Source: Lethocerus indicus | Lineage: Eukaryota; Arthropoda; Insecta; Hemiptera; Belostomatidae | Assembly (NCBI GenBank): GCA_019843655.1 | Contig: JACDQD010000010.1 | Location: 6,803,637 to 6,867,636, forward strand | Length of the DNA: 64,000 bases | Direction of reading: 5' to 3' | Shown: piece by piece, positions 46,467 to 59,559 of the stretch | Layout: each line of letters starts with the position of its first letter | Numbering within the stretch: position 1 is the first letter of the stretch | Program-made: the position numbers and the translations under genes | Notes under the pieces: generated by a model | Told to the model about the DNA's origin: nothing | Database searches by the model: none | The model's input: only the letters and a program-made list of their open reading frames with translations

Positions 46467-49400
46467 TTTCTCCCGCGATGGAGGCCGGGAGAAAGGTTCC
46501 GAAAACTTTAGATTTTTAAGGCCAATACTTCTGAAACATAATATCAAGTGGATTTCTGTGTTTCTGGGCCAAAACGCTTACAGGGAGGCCAATCAAATTG
46601 GGCTAGTGTAATTGTACGCGTATGTTGTACGAAACGTCGTTTATCCGCGAAATCGGGCCACTGAAAAACGCTCCGTTCACTTTTGCAGTTTTCTCCAAAA
46701 TGTTCGCCGAGGGTATATAATGTTTTTCGGTCGACTTTCAAGAAGGAGAGGTCATTACGGAAGTATCCCGTATCATTTGCTAATACTAAAGGACTCCACT
46801 TCAACGAAGCGAGCCACTACCCGATCGCTTCCGCCTTCCTTTCCGCTCTTAAGGAAGTTGTCACGATTCGTGGGAACGTCGGTATTTTGTCCCGTCAGCG
46901 GATCAAGAGCCGCCTCAGAATAGTATTTTTGGCGGAAACGACTCTCAGTTTCACGGTTTGGTGGCCGGAAGCCGGCCGGTCATGAAACTTACGAAAACGC
47001 CAAAAGCGCCTGCGGTCGCTTTCCAGACAATGAAAACGGAAAATAAAAAACAAAAACAGTGAGATCTGGGCGACTGCGAGTGTCGCGGTCGCTAAACAAA
47101 CCGCCGCCTTTCCGACTTTCGACTTTCGGCAATTGGCGGCCGACGGTCAAAAACTAACGGTGAGAGCGTCAAAAAATAATAGCCCGCTAATAAAGTGTTC
47201 AAACAAAAAAAACAAAAGAGATAAAGAAAGCGGTCCAAGTTTGCATCCAGTGCTGTCCGAACAAATTTACTTTCTTCCATCCGCGGCTGGCACGGAGCAG
47301 AAAATTGGTTGATTATATCAATTTCAGTTTCTGGCCCTCCAGAATAATAACTGCATGTTATAGAAAAGAAGAAATGTGAAGAAAAAAAATAAGAACAATA
47401 ACATTTTTATTGCTTGCATACATTATTCAGATTTTTATTTGTAATAATTTTATGTAACATATGTAATATAAATGTTAACACGTTCAAAACTTCTAGAGTA
47501 CATCTTAAGGAGGATGTTTATAAGGCGAAGTATAATTATCTTGAGTATATTCAATACAAGTTTTAAACCCTTAACGAGCGGAAAATGTTTTCTCGACTAA
47601 TCCCCCGTAAAAGGGAATCCTTATTGAGCGCGGTTTTTTTTCAGTTCAATATTGGCTCTTAAAGTTATTTTAAGCAGGCGACTTCAAGTTGATGCTTCCC
47701 AACAAGGCGAAAGAGCTTACCGGCCGATCGGAACCGCTTCGGCTGAAACCAGTCGGTCTACTTGCGTCCCGCCACTCCGACCGAGGAAAGTCCCAACTTA
47801 CCGAAGTTGTGGGAACCGTTCTCTTGAGTAGGTCATCATGCCGACGACAGCGCACTTATTTTCACTCCAGTCCTACCCCCGATCGCCTTTTAAGTTATGC
47901 TAAAAGCCCGGGCTTTGACAGTGTCACAAGCGCGGCCGCTGGGCACTCTCGCGGAAGGGAATTGCACTTTCCCCAACCTACATTAATTGGTTTTAAAATA
48001 AAAGCAGCTGAAAACACAACCTAAATTATGTGATTATAAGAACTATTGTACAGTATATAAAGGAAAATTGTCCTACTTCGCATTGTTATGCAGTCTTGGT
48101 ATAAATGGAAGAGCCTTTAAATATCATCTTGGGCTTAGAGGACATTTAGAAATAGTACTAATTTATTGACGGAATCCTACTGCAGATGCCGAAAAGCCAA
48201 AAAGGTTTTTTTGACTCTACTCTCTTATTTCGTGTCTCATTTCGGTGACCGACCGCGGGGAGTATAGAGATGTGAACAAGTATTCATTTCAAGCTTCAGT
48301 AGAGTTCCGTTAGCGGTACAGTCGGGTACTTGCGCCCGGTAGCATCGTGTCAGCACTCTGTCGCAGTACTGGAGTTTGTGGTTTTCTGGATTATGGCCGT
48401 TTTGAGGTTTCGGTCGTTTCTTTTCGCCGCGGGTTCCGAATGGCCGGTCTGGTTTAGGAGAAAATCCCCTCCACTCAGGAGCGATCATCGCGATGCCTCT
48501 ACCACGTTTAACTGGAAATTGCAAATAGTGAATATGAAATGAATTTGTTTCAGGCATTTTTGTACATCAATAATATGCTTGAATGAATGTGGCCACTGTT
48601 CTCCAATTTTTATCTGGCCTAAATTTTGTACGGATATTTACATTATTTTGCATTCGCGTAATCTTAAATGAGAGAAACATTCAAGGTGATTTCTATGAAT
48701 TCAGAGAAGTTTATTTTGCGTTAAATAAATATATTATATCCCCGATATAGCCAGTATAGACCAGAAGCTTCAATAGCAAGGAGTTCACATGTTGCAGAAG
48801 ACTATATTTAAGCGCATGATTCCCAAGTTATTGACTGTCTTTATGAGCGCGCCCATAGAATATTGAAGGCCTAAGTACTCGAAGAAAGTAGTCTCTTTTT
48901 TGCCCGGAATTTTAATGCTTGGAATTTTATTTCGAGTACAAAATCGCTTCAGTCTTTTCCGACTTCTTTAACGGTTTGGTTCGCGAATTCAACTTGACCT
49001 TAGTAAACTCTAACTGTATTGGCAGGACAGCAGGGCACTTCCTAGTTCTGTGAGAGTGCGAGATGCTTATTTTTTCAAGTATACATTAAATGAGCCGCCC
49101 CTTCTCTAAGTCTTCAGTCTGGCTAATTGCACAGCGCCCTCCAGGCTTCCGCCCGAGTAATTAGGATTCAAGAACAGCCTATAAAGCACGCGGGGTCTAT
49201 GTCGGCGTTTCTCGCCAACAGGCATTTTATAGCTCCAAGTTCAATGAGGTACACAACCAGCTACAGGCTGTGATTAATTTTACGGTACCCGATACTTTCG
49301 GTTTGTCCAATTAGGGATCACGGCGGCAAACAATGTTTTGAAACTAAAATATGATATTTATTGTAAAATGAAAATATATTTCAAATATACGCGAGCTGCA

Positions 49401-49490
49401 CAAGGGACCTGATTTTCGAGAGAATGAGTGGTATTTTGTAAATACAAAAATAAATATCTACAGGTATTTTCCGAAATTTTCGCTGATTTG
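46467..49490. other. Spacer, nothing recognised
   Basis: CpG-rich to about 48000 with overlapping open frames on both strands that have no domain resemblance, then AT-richer. No RNA gene or shared repeat found. Confidence 0.4.
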
Positions 49491-49497
49491 GGCTTTT

Positions 49498-49588
49498 AGT
49501 ACTGAAGATGGCGAGCAGCCGAAACCGGTCTAGCAGAAGATCAAACCAGCGAGAGGAGACAGAAATACACGAAATCTACGGTATAGAA
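49498..49588 (-). repeat. Arm of dispersed foldback repeat, copy 6
   Basis: 'actgaagatggcgagcagcc', 'gaaaccggtctagcagaaga', 'gagaggagacagaaatacac', 'gaaatctacggtat'. Only the right arm is present. Confidence 0.82.
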
Positions 49589-49599
49589 TTTCTGTAATT

Positions 49600-50800
49600 A
49601 TTCTTTAGTAAGTGCAGCTCGTCTGAAACATTGTGGGTAACTTTTGACCCGTGGTAGTTGTAACGGATTAATGGGTATAGAATAGTAGGTTGAGAATTGC
49701 GGGTGATTTTCCCCCTGGTAGTGCGGTTTCTAGTCTAGATTTCTACCGTATGCTCCCGCCCGATCGTCCTTCCGCTCCAGATGAACACCGGCAGATACCG
49801 GTCGGAGCCATCCTTCCCCCGCTCGTGATCTGAACCGAGGCCGAGGTCAGTTTACGGCCAGCGTCTCGAAGTCTCGTGTATCCCCCGTTTCCGTTTATCG
49901 GGCAAACCGATGCGCGGAACGAAATTAAGGATTTGCAACGGTGACCAGGAGCGTTCAGGACACTGTGGATCCTGCGGTCGGGAACAAAAGTTTCGAGATT
50001 TATGAAATTAAAAAAATGGCGTGTAAATTCCTTTTACCTTCAAACGACGCTGGGTTCGGCATTTGAAAATGACGACTATCTGAATATCCGATGACAATTA
50101 GGCGAAAATAATATTGGCTTGATTGAAAATTATTTGAATAAAATATATAAATATTATGAAAATTAATATTAACCGACTTTGTAATAAAATCGACACTTTC
50201 ATTATTTTATACGACATCATATGAAATAGTCTTTTCTTCGAAACAAGGCATACTACCGGAGTCAGTAGTGAATATGGCGAGAAGAATAAGGCCAAAGCAA
50301 TGAATATCGCAGTATTACATTTTTATTTTCCTATTCAATATTTTTTTTTTATTTAAAATATTGGGTTGATGAGGGATTAATTTGAAATGAGCGGTAATCA
50401 TCTGGCCACCGAAGAGCTGTAAGCGGTTGACTAATTGGGGTCGAACAATCCGTCCGAAACTGAATTACGATTCCCGCCGTGAAGTCCAGATCGGCGGATA
50501 AGTCCGCGAGAGCCGGAGAACCGAAACATGCTAATTTATGCTAATTCGAGACGGTCGGAGATGCGTCCTACGGACGGGCATGTTTGGACACTGATTAATT
50601 TACGCCCCGCCGCGGCCTTCTCAATCGAGTTCATCTCGCTGGTCATCTTCCTGTTCCGACTTCCGCACACAGGTTTACAGCGCGGATCGCTGGGTCGTGA
50701 CTGGGTGAAGCGATGAAATAGTAAACTTTTGAGGCTATGTTGTACATCTAAAAAAATATATATATACTGGAATACGTAATTTTATTGATTTTAGTTTAGA
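49600..50800. other. Spacer, nothing recognised
   Basis: No gene, RNA gene or shared repeat seen. The open frame ending near 50716 shows no family resemblance. Confidence 0.4.
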
Positions 50801-50805
50801 ATACC

Positions 50806-50962
50806 ACCTTTGTAGTCTGCGAGGGGTTGGAATACCGTAGATTTCGTGTGTTTCTGTCTCCTCTCGCCGGTTTGGTCTATTGCTAACCCGGTTTCGGCTG
50901 CTCGCCATCTTCAGTCGTAAAAGCCCAAATCAGCGAGAGGAGACGGAAATCTACGTTATTGA
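50806..50962. mobile_element. Short internally deleted foldback element, copy 7
   Basis: Left arm 'ggggttggaataccgtagat' to 'cggctgctcgccatcttcag', then directly 'aatcagcgagaggagacgga' and 'aatctacgtta' inverted. A deletion has brought the two arms almost together. Confidence 0.8.
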
Positions 50963-53200
50963 TTTTATGTTTTTTTAACATAGTTACAAAATATTAACAG
51001 CTCTTTTAGGTATAAAAAAAGAACTGATAGTATATTTTTTTTGTTATTTACGTGTAAATATAATCCAATACTAGCGCTAATATTTGTCTGCAGTCCTTTT
51101 TTTGTAGTCTGTTCTTCTGATGGGATGGTCGAGGAAAAGCTGGAGCAGTCGTTAAAGTAAGCCGGCGCTGAATCGTCCTTTGTCTACGTGCCCCACGCGA
51201 GAGCTCCGTCTCGGGGTTAAAGAGTTCGCAATATTTCCACGGTCCATTTCGCCCTTCGTTAGAGAGCAACGTGAGGCGTCGGCCCAATACGCCGCCGTTC
51301 GCTCCTACACGACCGGCCGAAGAGTCGAACCCGGGGTTAAACCGGAGGGAGGTTCAAGATTCAAGCCGCACGAACCGCACTTTTAACCGATTACTTCATC
51401 CTCGCCTTCCTTCTGTCTTACAGTCGTGCGGGACCGAACGACTCCATTTAAGATTTTCAGCCGCAAAATAAAAGTCGAATCCATTGATCCCGTAATCACG
51501 CTTAGGCAACTCGGTCAGCGAGTGTTAGCAGCACCTAATTGGTGCAGCGCTACATTTAATTGTTGATTAAAATATTTGCCGAGTTTACTAATTTTTCATA
51601 CTAATGGCACTGCTGGCTGTCAATACTAGCGATATTTTAAATAAAAAAATATGATATTAGGGCAATATTTCGCGATTTCCTTATAATAAATAAACTCCGC
51701 TATGTAACGCGTACATAGTACATTCGCGTGGAAAATACTATCAGCTCTAGTGCTGCGAAGTTCTTCCTGAAGTTGGGTTTGGGAAGAGAGGAAGCCTCCC
51801 TCGAGATCATTTGGAATAGACTTATAAAAGAAATTTATAAAACTTTCTTAAGGGCGGCCGAATCGGGTTTAAAAGGGAGGGGGGAGAAACAAAATTGTTT
51901 CGCGGCCCCGTTCAACGCGAAACCAGTTTTTCTGGACCGGGTTAAGGTGAAAAAATGGCGAACGGGCCCCGGGTGAAAATTATCAGGCGGGGGAGATTTT
52001 AATCCGTGCAAAATCCTCTGTTATAAATCGCTCCAATAATCCCCGCCATCCTACTTTCTTACCGGGACACGATAATTAATTGCAACATCTTTATAATCAA
52101 TATTCACGGACTGACCAACAGCATGATAATAACGATGATTTAAGGCGTACTCGTCAAAAAAGAAATATGGGTTATGAGTTTGGCGCTTTTCCATTATTTT
52201 CATATCAATATCTACTTATCAATTCTGCTCTACTTTTGCCAGTTTTTGAAATATTCACTTGAACGTGTGATTTTATTCATATTTCAATATACGGGAGTAA
52301 GACGGGACATATTCCGGCTCGGAGGGCGAATTAAAATTTATCCTCTACTCTTTAAATCGACCCAATAAATTTATCAAACAACTTTCATACTACCTTTGGT
52401 AGCTCACCGTATATTTTCATATTTTGAGAGTAGCTGTTTGGGTCGACCCCTGCATTAGCGTAAATGGAGAGTTCAAGTCTATCACGTACGGATAAGCTGT
52501 TGGTTGCGAAAATAGCAGATGAACTGTAGGTTTGTAATGCGTAAGAGTGGATGAGTATGTAAGTGGTATGTTCAAAGTATTTGTGTGTACCGCTCGTGGT
52601 CGAGCGAGGAATGGGCATCGGCTTTTCACATCGCCGGTATTTTAAAAATAGGGACTAGTCAATCCCGCTTTCACCGATGGAGCGTGGAATACTATTGGAG
52701 TTTTCTATGTGCCTATTTAAAGATAGAGCGACGGCGTTTAAACCAATAGTGAAAGCCCCATTTCTAGTTTCAATGTTTTAAAGGCTGACGCTTCAATATA
52801 GTTCGTTTCTAATCGGATTACGATGCTCTCGCGACATTTGTCTGTTCGAACATACTTTAACGAAGGGATTGAATATCGGTCAGTTGTTAGGTTGGATAAT
52901 ATCAGCCTATTGCAGATCATATTGAATGTTTGATAGTATTAAATATAACAATTAATTTATTATGTAAAATTACAGTGGCTGGCGTTAATGAACTTTCTTG
53001 GTTTCGAATCCCGGTAGCGGACCGAATGTTTTTCTCCAAATGAAAATTGTCCTAAATAGTTATTTGTTTATAGGTGTATTAACCGGCTGATTTACTGCGA
53101 GAAAAATATTCGGTAAACGAGGCCGGACGTTCCCAATTAAAAGCTGCCGCATTCTGCTTCTCAGTTGCCGACATCTGTTAGTAAATAATAAGGATTTCAC
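50963..53200. other. Spacer, nothing recognised
   Basis: No gene supported on either strand. No shared repeat seen. Confidence 0.4.
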
Positions 53201-53357
53201 CCGGTCGACCTCTTCCCACGGGTGGCCTTATACATGTTTTCAATTTTTTTTTTCACTTTCGAAACCAGAATATTTGGGACTTTTGAGAAGGGTTTATTTA
53301 CGGGGGGTTTCGGGCCGAAAACGCGGCTGGCTCCAGAAGGGGAACGATTTCTCCCCG

Positions 53358-53398
53358 AGAGGAGGAGGAGGAGGAGGAGGAGGAGGAGGAGAAGGAGG
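53358..53398. repeat. (AGG)n trinucleotide repeat
   Basis: About twelve AGG units followed by imperfect AAGGAGGAAG. It lies in a 103-codon open frame with an Arg run and no domain; not called as a gene. Confidence 0.9.
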
Positions 53399-53399
53399 A

Positions 53400-56190
53400 A
53401 GAAAACAGAACCGGAAATGCGACCGAGATACTCTGGCGGAACTTCGCCCTTAAATCGTCCCCAACCACGTTCCGATGGTAGTACATTTCATTTTTCAAAT
53501 TTCAAAATTTGGATATGGATATATAGTAAATAATAATAGTTATGGTCACTGAGTATAGTCATTAGCCTTTCACAACTCTTAACTGGGTGAAACACTTCGT
53601 TGTTGTCAAAAGGGGCGTGAAAGCTAAAAAATTGTCGTTTTTGAGAATGTCTCTGTCTAAATTATAATTATTCAAAGTGGGCACGAATTTGATCGGGTTT
53701 CCATTAAAGCAGTTCTCCCGAGGGACAGCATCCAAAACGTAATGTGCAGAAGAAACGTCGCAGATCCCAAAATGGCGAAGTGCCCAGTATAATGAGAGTA
53801 AGTTCGGAGAAAAGGGCGCAGATTGATGGAGCATCGAGCCCCGCGTGGGAATCTAAGATAACATTCGTGTGTTTCAGACGAAAGAATACAGAATAACTTT
53901 ATTGTAAATTTTAGAGAAGAGACTCACTAGTTTCGAACACAAATATTAATGATTTAAAAACTATTCATTGTCATTGGCAGATATGACCCGTGCTATTGAA
54001 GGAAACAAAGAATTGAGGGAAAAATAACAGTTAGGCGACATTGTTTCTTCCGCAAGTAGCAGACAGCTTATTTCACTCTGAAATGCATTCAGATTTCTTC
54101 TCTCATCTAGTAAACCGGGGACAATTGCAGTTTACCCAGTTCCCCGAGGCGATCATTTTTCGTCATTTACCGCCGGCGAACTCTCTCATGACTGTGTCGC
54201 ATGCATTGAAGAAGAAAACGGAAACAATAATAGTAAAAAAAATAATAATTAACCATGAGAGAATGGTTAATTACGGCGTTGGCAGATTAGAGATTTAGGT
54301 TTCGGATAGGAGGCGGGAAGTCTCGCCCTGTTCTATTGTTGCGGCTGTCTGTAATTTTGTAAATGGAACTCGAACCGGTAAATGTGTCTTTACAGGGACG
54401 AAGAAGAACAGGTTTTCTCAAATATCAATTCATGAAGTTTTCCTTCCTGCTCGAAAGTCTGGGCGCTGTATTTTCAGTTTCCTCGATTTTTTCGAGGAAA
54501 CCCACCAAACCCCCCTAAACGGGGACGAAATTTTCCCATACCGGAGAAAGGAAAGACTATAGAAATTCTAAGGATGTATCCCCCACTTCGTCGTGTACGA
54601 TGTATCGATTAATTATCCCAAGTCGGACGGTTGGGGGGCGAGGTGGGGCGGGTAATGGGATCGAAAACCGAAATGTGGCGTAACGCCAGCTCTCGACCTT
54701 TGTTTTGTATTCGGGCGGCGGTCGGACCCGGGTCCCTCCCTCATTTATTAGTCTTCCGCATGCCTTCGACAAAATTGGCGATTGGCCACAGTTTAATTTT
54801 CAAGAAGACGACTTTGGAGAAGTACCCCGGGCTACTGGAGAACGATGAACTCGCGGTCCGGTGTCCACATCACGAGGGGCAATATTGACCTTTCCAAATG
54901 AACCGTGGTTCATAAAATGTTCAGAATTTGCATTCGCATTATATATCGTCATACAACAGAACAAATCGAGTTAGATATATATCGTATTGCATTCTACTTT
55001 CGTGTTTTTCATGAGTTACTTGCTCTGTATTAAAAGACAATAAAGAAAATATTTTCGTCTGTCAATACAAGAAATTTATCAAGTACCTTTCTAGCCTTCT
55101 TATTTTTCCTTATGCAATCATTATAAGAGTTTTATTACAATTGTAAGTGATATAGATGGAATTAGAAGTAGGAATGAATGTTTTTTTTATAAAGATTTGT
55201 AGTTTTGAGAGTATCAGCATGAACACACTTTTTATCAAGTTTCTTCAAGGATATAAACTTCGACATAAGTTGGTAATCAGTTTCCTTGAGTACTACCATG
55301 TCTCGACTGAAGTTGGAAGCACTAATCCGTTCTGTCATTCTTGATTGGCTTTCATAACTTGTCCTCTCGGAGAATTTTCTCACGAGAATCGAAAAACAGA
55401 CCACGCGACGTGGCTATCTCTTTTTCGAATAATTGGCAGCAGCGCTCGGGCGGACGCCGTACCAATGATAACTCCGATTTTCAATAACTCCCAGACCCTA
55501 CTGGGGTCCGGAGACGATTTATAAGACGAGAGATACTTTTCCCCTTTACTGGTCCCCTTTTTGAACCCGGTGTTCTATCGGAATCGCAATAATTCGTGCA
55601 AACATTAACTAGCCGTCAGCACTCGGGGTACGCTCGCGGGGTTCCTTATTCGCTGTTAAGACTGATACGAGGGTATTGAAAATGTGTGATCACTTGAAAC
55701 TCTTAAGCATAGGTCTTAGGGCTCTATTTCACTTGTGGAGCTGGGTATGGGCTGGATAAAATTTCAACACTGCTATATTCGCAGCCTACTCATCGAAGGC
55801 AATATACATTAAAACGGGGGACCTTCTGAATTGTTGAATTTAAATTTTTGAGGTACTTATTCTGCGCTATGTGTAGTTTCTTCTCTGTATGCATTGACAC
55901 AGTTGAAAACAGGATTCGCTTAAAGCAGAGGCTAAAGGACAGCTTTATATATTTTCAGTTCCGATTTCGCATCCGACAGTAGATTTACATCAGGGATAGT
56001 CAAAGTTGCTATTATATCTTAATTTAACAGATCGGAAATAAAATTAACGTTTCTGTACTTCCAATAAGTGCAGCATTCTCGATATCATCACGAAAAACAA
56101 ACACATCTAGAGTTTTAATATATTAAGGTTTTAATTGGTTAAAGCTACTATTAATTGCTTTAAGGACTTAAAATTCAATCTTAAATAGAA
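53400..56190. other. Spacer, nothing recognised
   Basis: No gene supported. GC-rich parts (54470-54890) carry overlapping chance open frames on both strands. No shared repeat seen. Confidence 0.4.
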
Positions 56191-56194
56191 TTAT

Positions 56195-56292
56195 AAATTT
56201 AGAATGCCTGTATTGTGGTCTAAGAGGGGCTGGAATACCGTTGGAAGACCAAACCAGCAAGAGGAGACAGAAACACACGAAATTTACAGAAT
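56195..56292. mobile_element. Collapsed foldback element, copy 8
   Basis: Outer end 'gtattgtggtctaagagggg' and 'ctggaataccgt', then immediately the inverted arm 'gaagaccaaaccagcaagag' and 'gagacagaaacacacgaaat'. It shares its outer flank 'atttagaatgcctgt' with the complement of 13190-13212. Confidence 0.75.
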
Positions 56293-59250
56293 TATAACAG
56301 TACGTTTCGAGGATTGTTTAGCTCGGCCGAGGTCTCGGAAAGGGCTATACAGAGAAGAGGGTCATGGACCAGAGCCGCGTGCGAGTACGGGAAACTAAAA
56401 ATAAAGTCTCCGAATCCGCACATTGCCAACTCGCTCCACCACGTAGATTACTGTCCGCCGCGGTCATCAGTATTCACGCTCAGCATTCAGTCTCCCCCTT
56501 CGGCCGGCCATAAACATTCATGCGGGGCCCCCCGTATTTAAAACAGTTAGGAGGGGGGGGGGCGGACACTTTCTCACAGCTGATTCGGCACCGGCGTAGG
56601 ACGTTGGCAGTTACGGAGAGTCGCGGCCTTTGGACGGTTGCCCGTAACTTTTGTAACCGGTCACTACCCTACAGCCAGTACCGTCACAGAAAAAAGTCAT
56701 TTGGGCGCTAACCAGCAATTAGGGAATTATAAATGCGTGAACCCAACAGGGAGGATGAAAAACAAAAAATAGATATTAAGAATATATGGCATAGATATGG
56801 CTATAGATATTTAATAATTATTATTAATTATTCAATATCGATATATTAAGTTCGTCAGTGTGGCCTCCTTGGTTTCCCTCGTCTGTAGATATTTTTCCGA
56901 AAGCATGTTAACATTGTTGTTTGCCCGGTATTGTTGAAAGAAAACAACGCCAAAGAAACCCAAAATACGCGCAAACAAATTCCCAAAATCGCGTTTATAA
57001 AATTTTGCGGGAGATAGGGTCCAGCATTTAAATCCTATTCCGAACGGTATTGAACATTTCACCGGAATGGTAGAAAAAGTCCATTGAACCCGGCTGTTGA
57101 GAGCTGTTTCAGGTTCGAGACGGGACCGATTGGTATTCGCTCTGCGTTTTGTTTTCGGGGTCTAAACGGCGATTCGGAATGTTGGGAGGCGAACGCCGAA
57201 AAAAACCGTACCCGGAGAGTGGATTCATTTTATTTTATCATTCCATTTATTTTTCTACTCACTCTGAATAGCTACGTCCCTTTTGAGTTGAAATATAGTG
57301 ACAAGACGCGCGCTCTAATAACGAATTCAGGAGTACATTTTACAACAGGATCTTCCTTGGCATCAATTTATTTAATGTTTGGAACGACTATACAAATATG
57401 TTACGATATGAACGATGAATCCGATGAGCGTAATTGTCTCAGTCTATTACTACCGGAACTCTACTAACATACACCTCTGTGTCCCATTCAGTGTTGGTGG
57501 ACACATTTTCCGATGGGCGAAATGAATCATTTCATTTCCCTACTCGTTCTGTGTCCATGGCTACCTAACTATAAAACTGAATCCATAAAAAGGAAAATTT
57601 TCATAAACTGGCTGAAGGATAAGGCCTCGTAAACGAAGCCGGAATGTTTCCATCCTCCTATCCGGGGCAATGAACGTCGGCGGAAGGCAAAAAAATTCCC
57701 CGCCTAAGAACAGTGCGTTGGGCGTATCTGCTCCGCTGAGCCCAAGTCGTAAACTTGGGCGCTGTATACCGCTAGCGGCTAAATGGGAAAACGGTTAAAT
57801 AACAATAACGGCCTGTAATAATGGCGCGGCCTTCGCCGGGCTAACCAAGTGTTTTCCAGTCTGTGATTTTCCGGACGGCCCGCCAGCACTTTGTCCCACC
57901 GATATAGAGACAGCATTTCGTTTAACACCGAAGTTTATTGACTATCAAAAGCCGAGAACTTTCAACAGTTTAGGATAATTTTCACTCCGGCGGATTTCTG
58001 TCTCGACCGAACGATTTGAACCTACGCTCGCCCTTGATGAAGCGGTCCTGTACGCACCGTAAAAGCGCTGTTTATGTTCACAATGATTATGCCTACTATT
58101 CTCAGGTTATGTGCTTAAATATACGTTTACGGCAAGAATTATTTTTGCACAAGAAACAGTTTATTGACTGTCAAAAGCCAAGGACTTTCTACAACTTACA
58201 AACAATTTCACTCTGGTGCATTTCCCTCTTAACAGACCCGATTTTATCGTTCGCTAGCCCAGTTTCGTCTCGAAAAATATATCAGTCAAAATTAAATAAA
58301 AAACTATATTTCCCATCACCTTAAGAAATTATATTTAAAAAATTAAGAACAATATTAGTACTATCACTTCGCCTTTCATCAAAGTAATAAATCTTTGTAA
58401 TAAATCGAGCGAATGATGCGTTCTGCCCACTTGATTTATGAATGTGAATTATACCAAACTGATACATATTGTTGATACTGTTGATATTGTTGATTAGGCG
58501 TTATATTTTCCCATTCTTTCGTGTTTGTTGTTTTCGATAAAATCAAATAAAATGATTTAATCTTTATTAATTACATATTATTGCATATATTAATTAAATC
58601 GTTATTATAAATATAAAACTCGAATATCAATAGGTCGTGGAACGCTCAAGAAGAAATCTCGATTTCAGCACGCCGGAATTTTTAACGCTAAACATTAACT
58701 GAGGCCCAAGAGAAAGTGTTCCACAGGGGAAAATTTATTACCGGAAAAACGTCGGGCTTTCCAAAATCCCGGCAAGTGAGAAGACGACTGCCCATTATCA
58801 AATTAAACGCAATGATATTTGGCGCTAAGAGCCTGGAAGCACGCGAAGCCGTTCGGCATTTGCCGACCGTTAAATTGGACTTTTATGAGAGATATTTGTT
58901 TCGAACGGAAGAGCTCTTTTTACGAGGCATCCTTACGAAAACTCCGCCTCCCGACTGCGGCTCGTTCAGAATTGCTGAATCAGTGAAACTTTTCGGTCGA
59001 ACTTGGAGACCTAGAAGGCCAGAACTCCTTTTTCTTTTAATTAGCTGGCATTTCACCTTGTTAATTACGATATCCTTAATTTAAGTTACAAGACAGTTAG
59101 TCTTGTGTGTGAAAGTATTGGGACTTTGATAAGTAGATCGGTCTTGGACTCAGATGGCACGGGTGTCCTAAATAATGTTGCAGTAATTGATCATTTTGTT
59201 GGTACGAATCACAGTAGCAATGCAAACACAATGTATTGACGGAATGGTAA
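56293..59250. other. Spacer, two longer open frames of unknown status
   Basis: Open frames of 127 codons (57084-57467) and 122 codons (58716-59084) begin with ATG but resemble nothing I know, show no splice context and have no clear codon bias. I treat both as unproven. 'tttattgactatcaaaagcc' and 'tttattgactgtcaaaagcc' at 57933 and 58160 mark a degenerate local duplication of about 75 bp. Confidence 0.35.
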
Positions 59251-59252
59251 TG

Positions 59253-59548
59253 AAGGTCGTAGATTTCGTGTGTTTCTGTCTCCTCACGCAGGTTTTCCTA
59301 TTTTACAAAATCACTCCAAACCCTAATAAGACAATTAGGGTCCCCCCGAAACAACAGCCCCCCTAAAAGTGCAATATAAAAATACACATATATTACACAC
59401 GACAAAGAGACAACCACCACAGTACAAGTGGCAGTGACAATGCAGTGAGGATGCCCAAAAAAGTGCCAAATTGACTAACACCGTTACTGAAGATGGCGAG
59501 CAGCCGAAACCGATTTAGCAAAAGAAACACACGAAATCCACCGCAGAT
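59253..59548. mobile_element. Foldback element, copy 9
   Basis: Left arm 'gatttcgtgtgtttctgtct' with 'cctcacgcaggttttcc'. Right arm 'accgttactgaagatggcga', 'gcagccgaaaccgatttagc', 'aaacacacgaaatccacc'. The centre contains 'gacaaccaccacagtacaag'. The left arm is partly replaced or deleted. Confidence 0.8.
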
Positions 59549-59559
59549 CAAAAGACTAG

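Noticed and set aside
53222..53533. 103-codon open frame with an Arg run
   Set aside because: The run comes from the (AGG)n repeat; no family resemblance and no supporting splice structure.
57084..57467. 127-codon open frame as a small gene
   Set aside because: No recognised domain, signal peptide or codon bias; left as unproven within the spacer entry.
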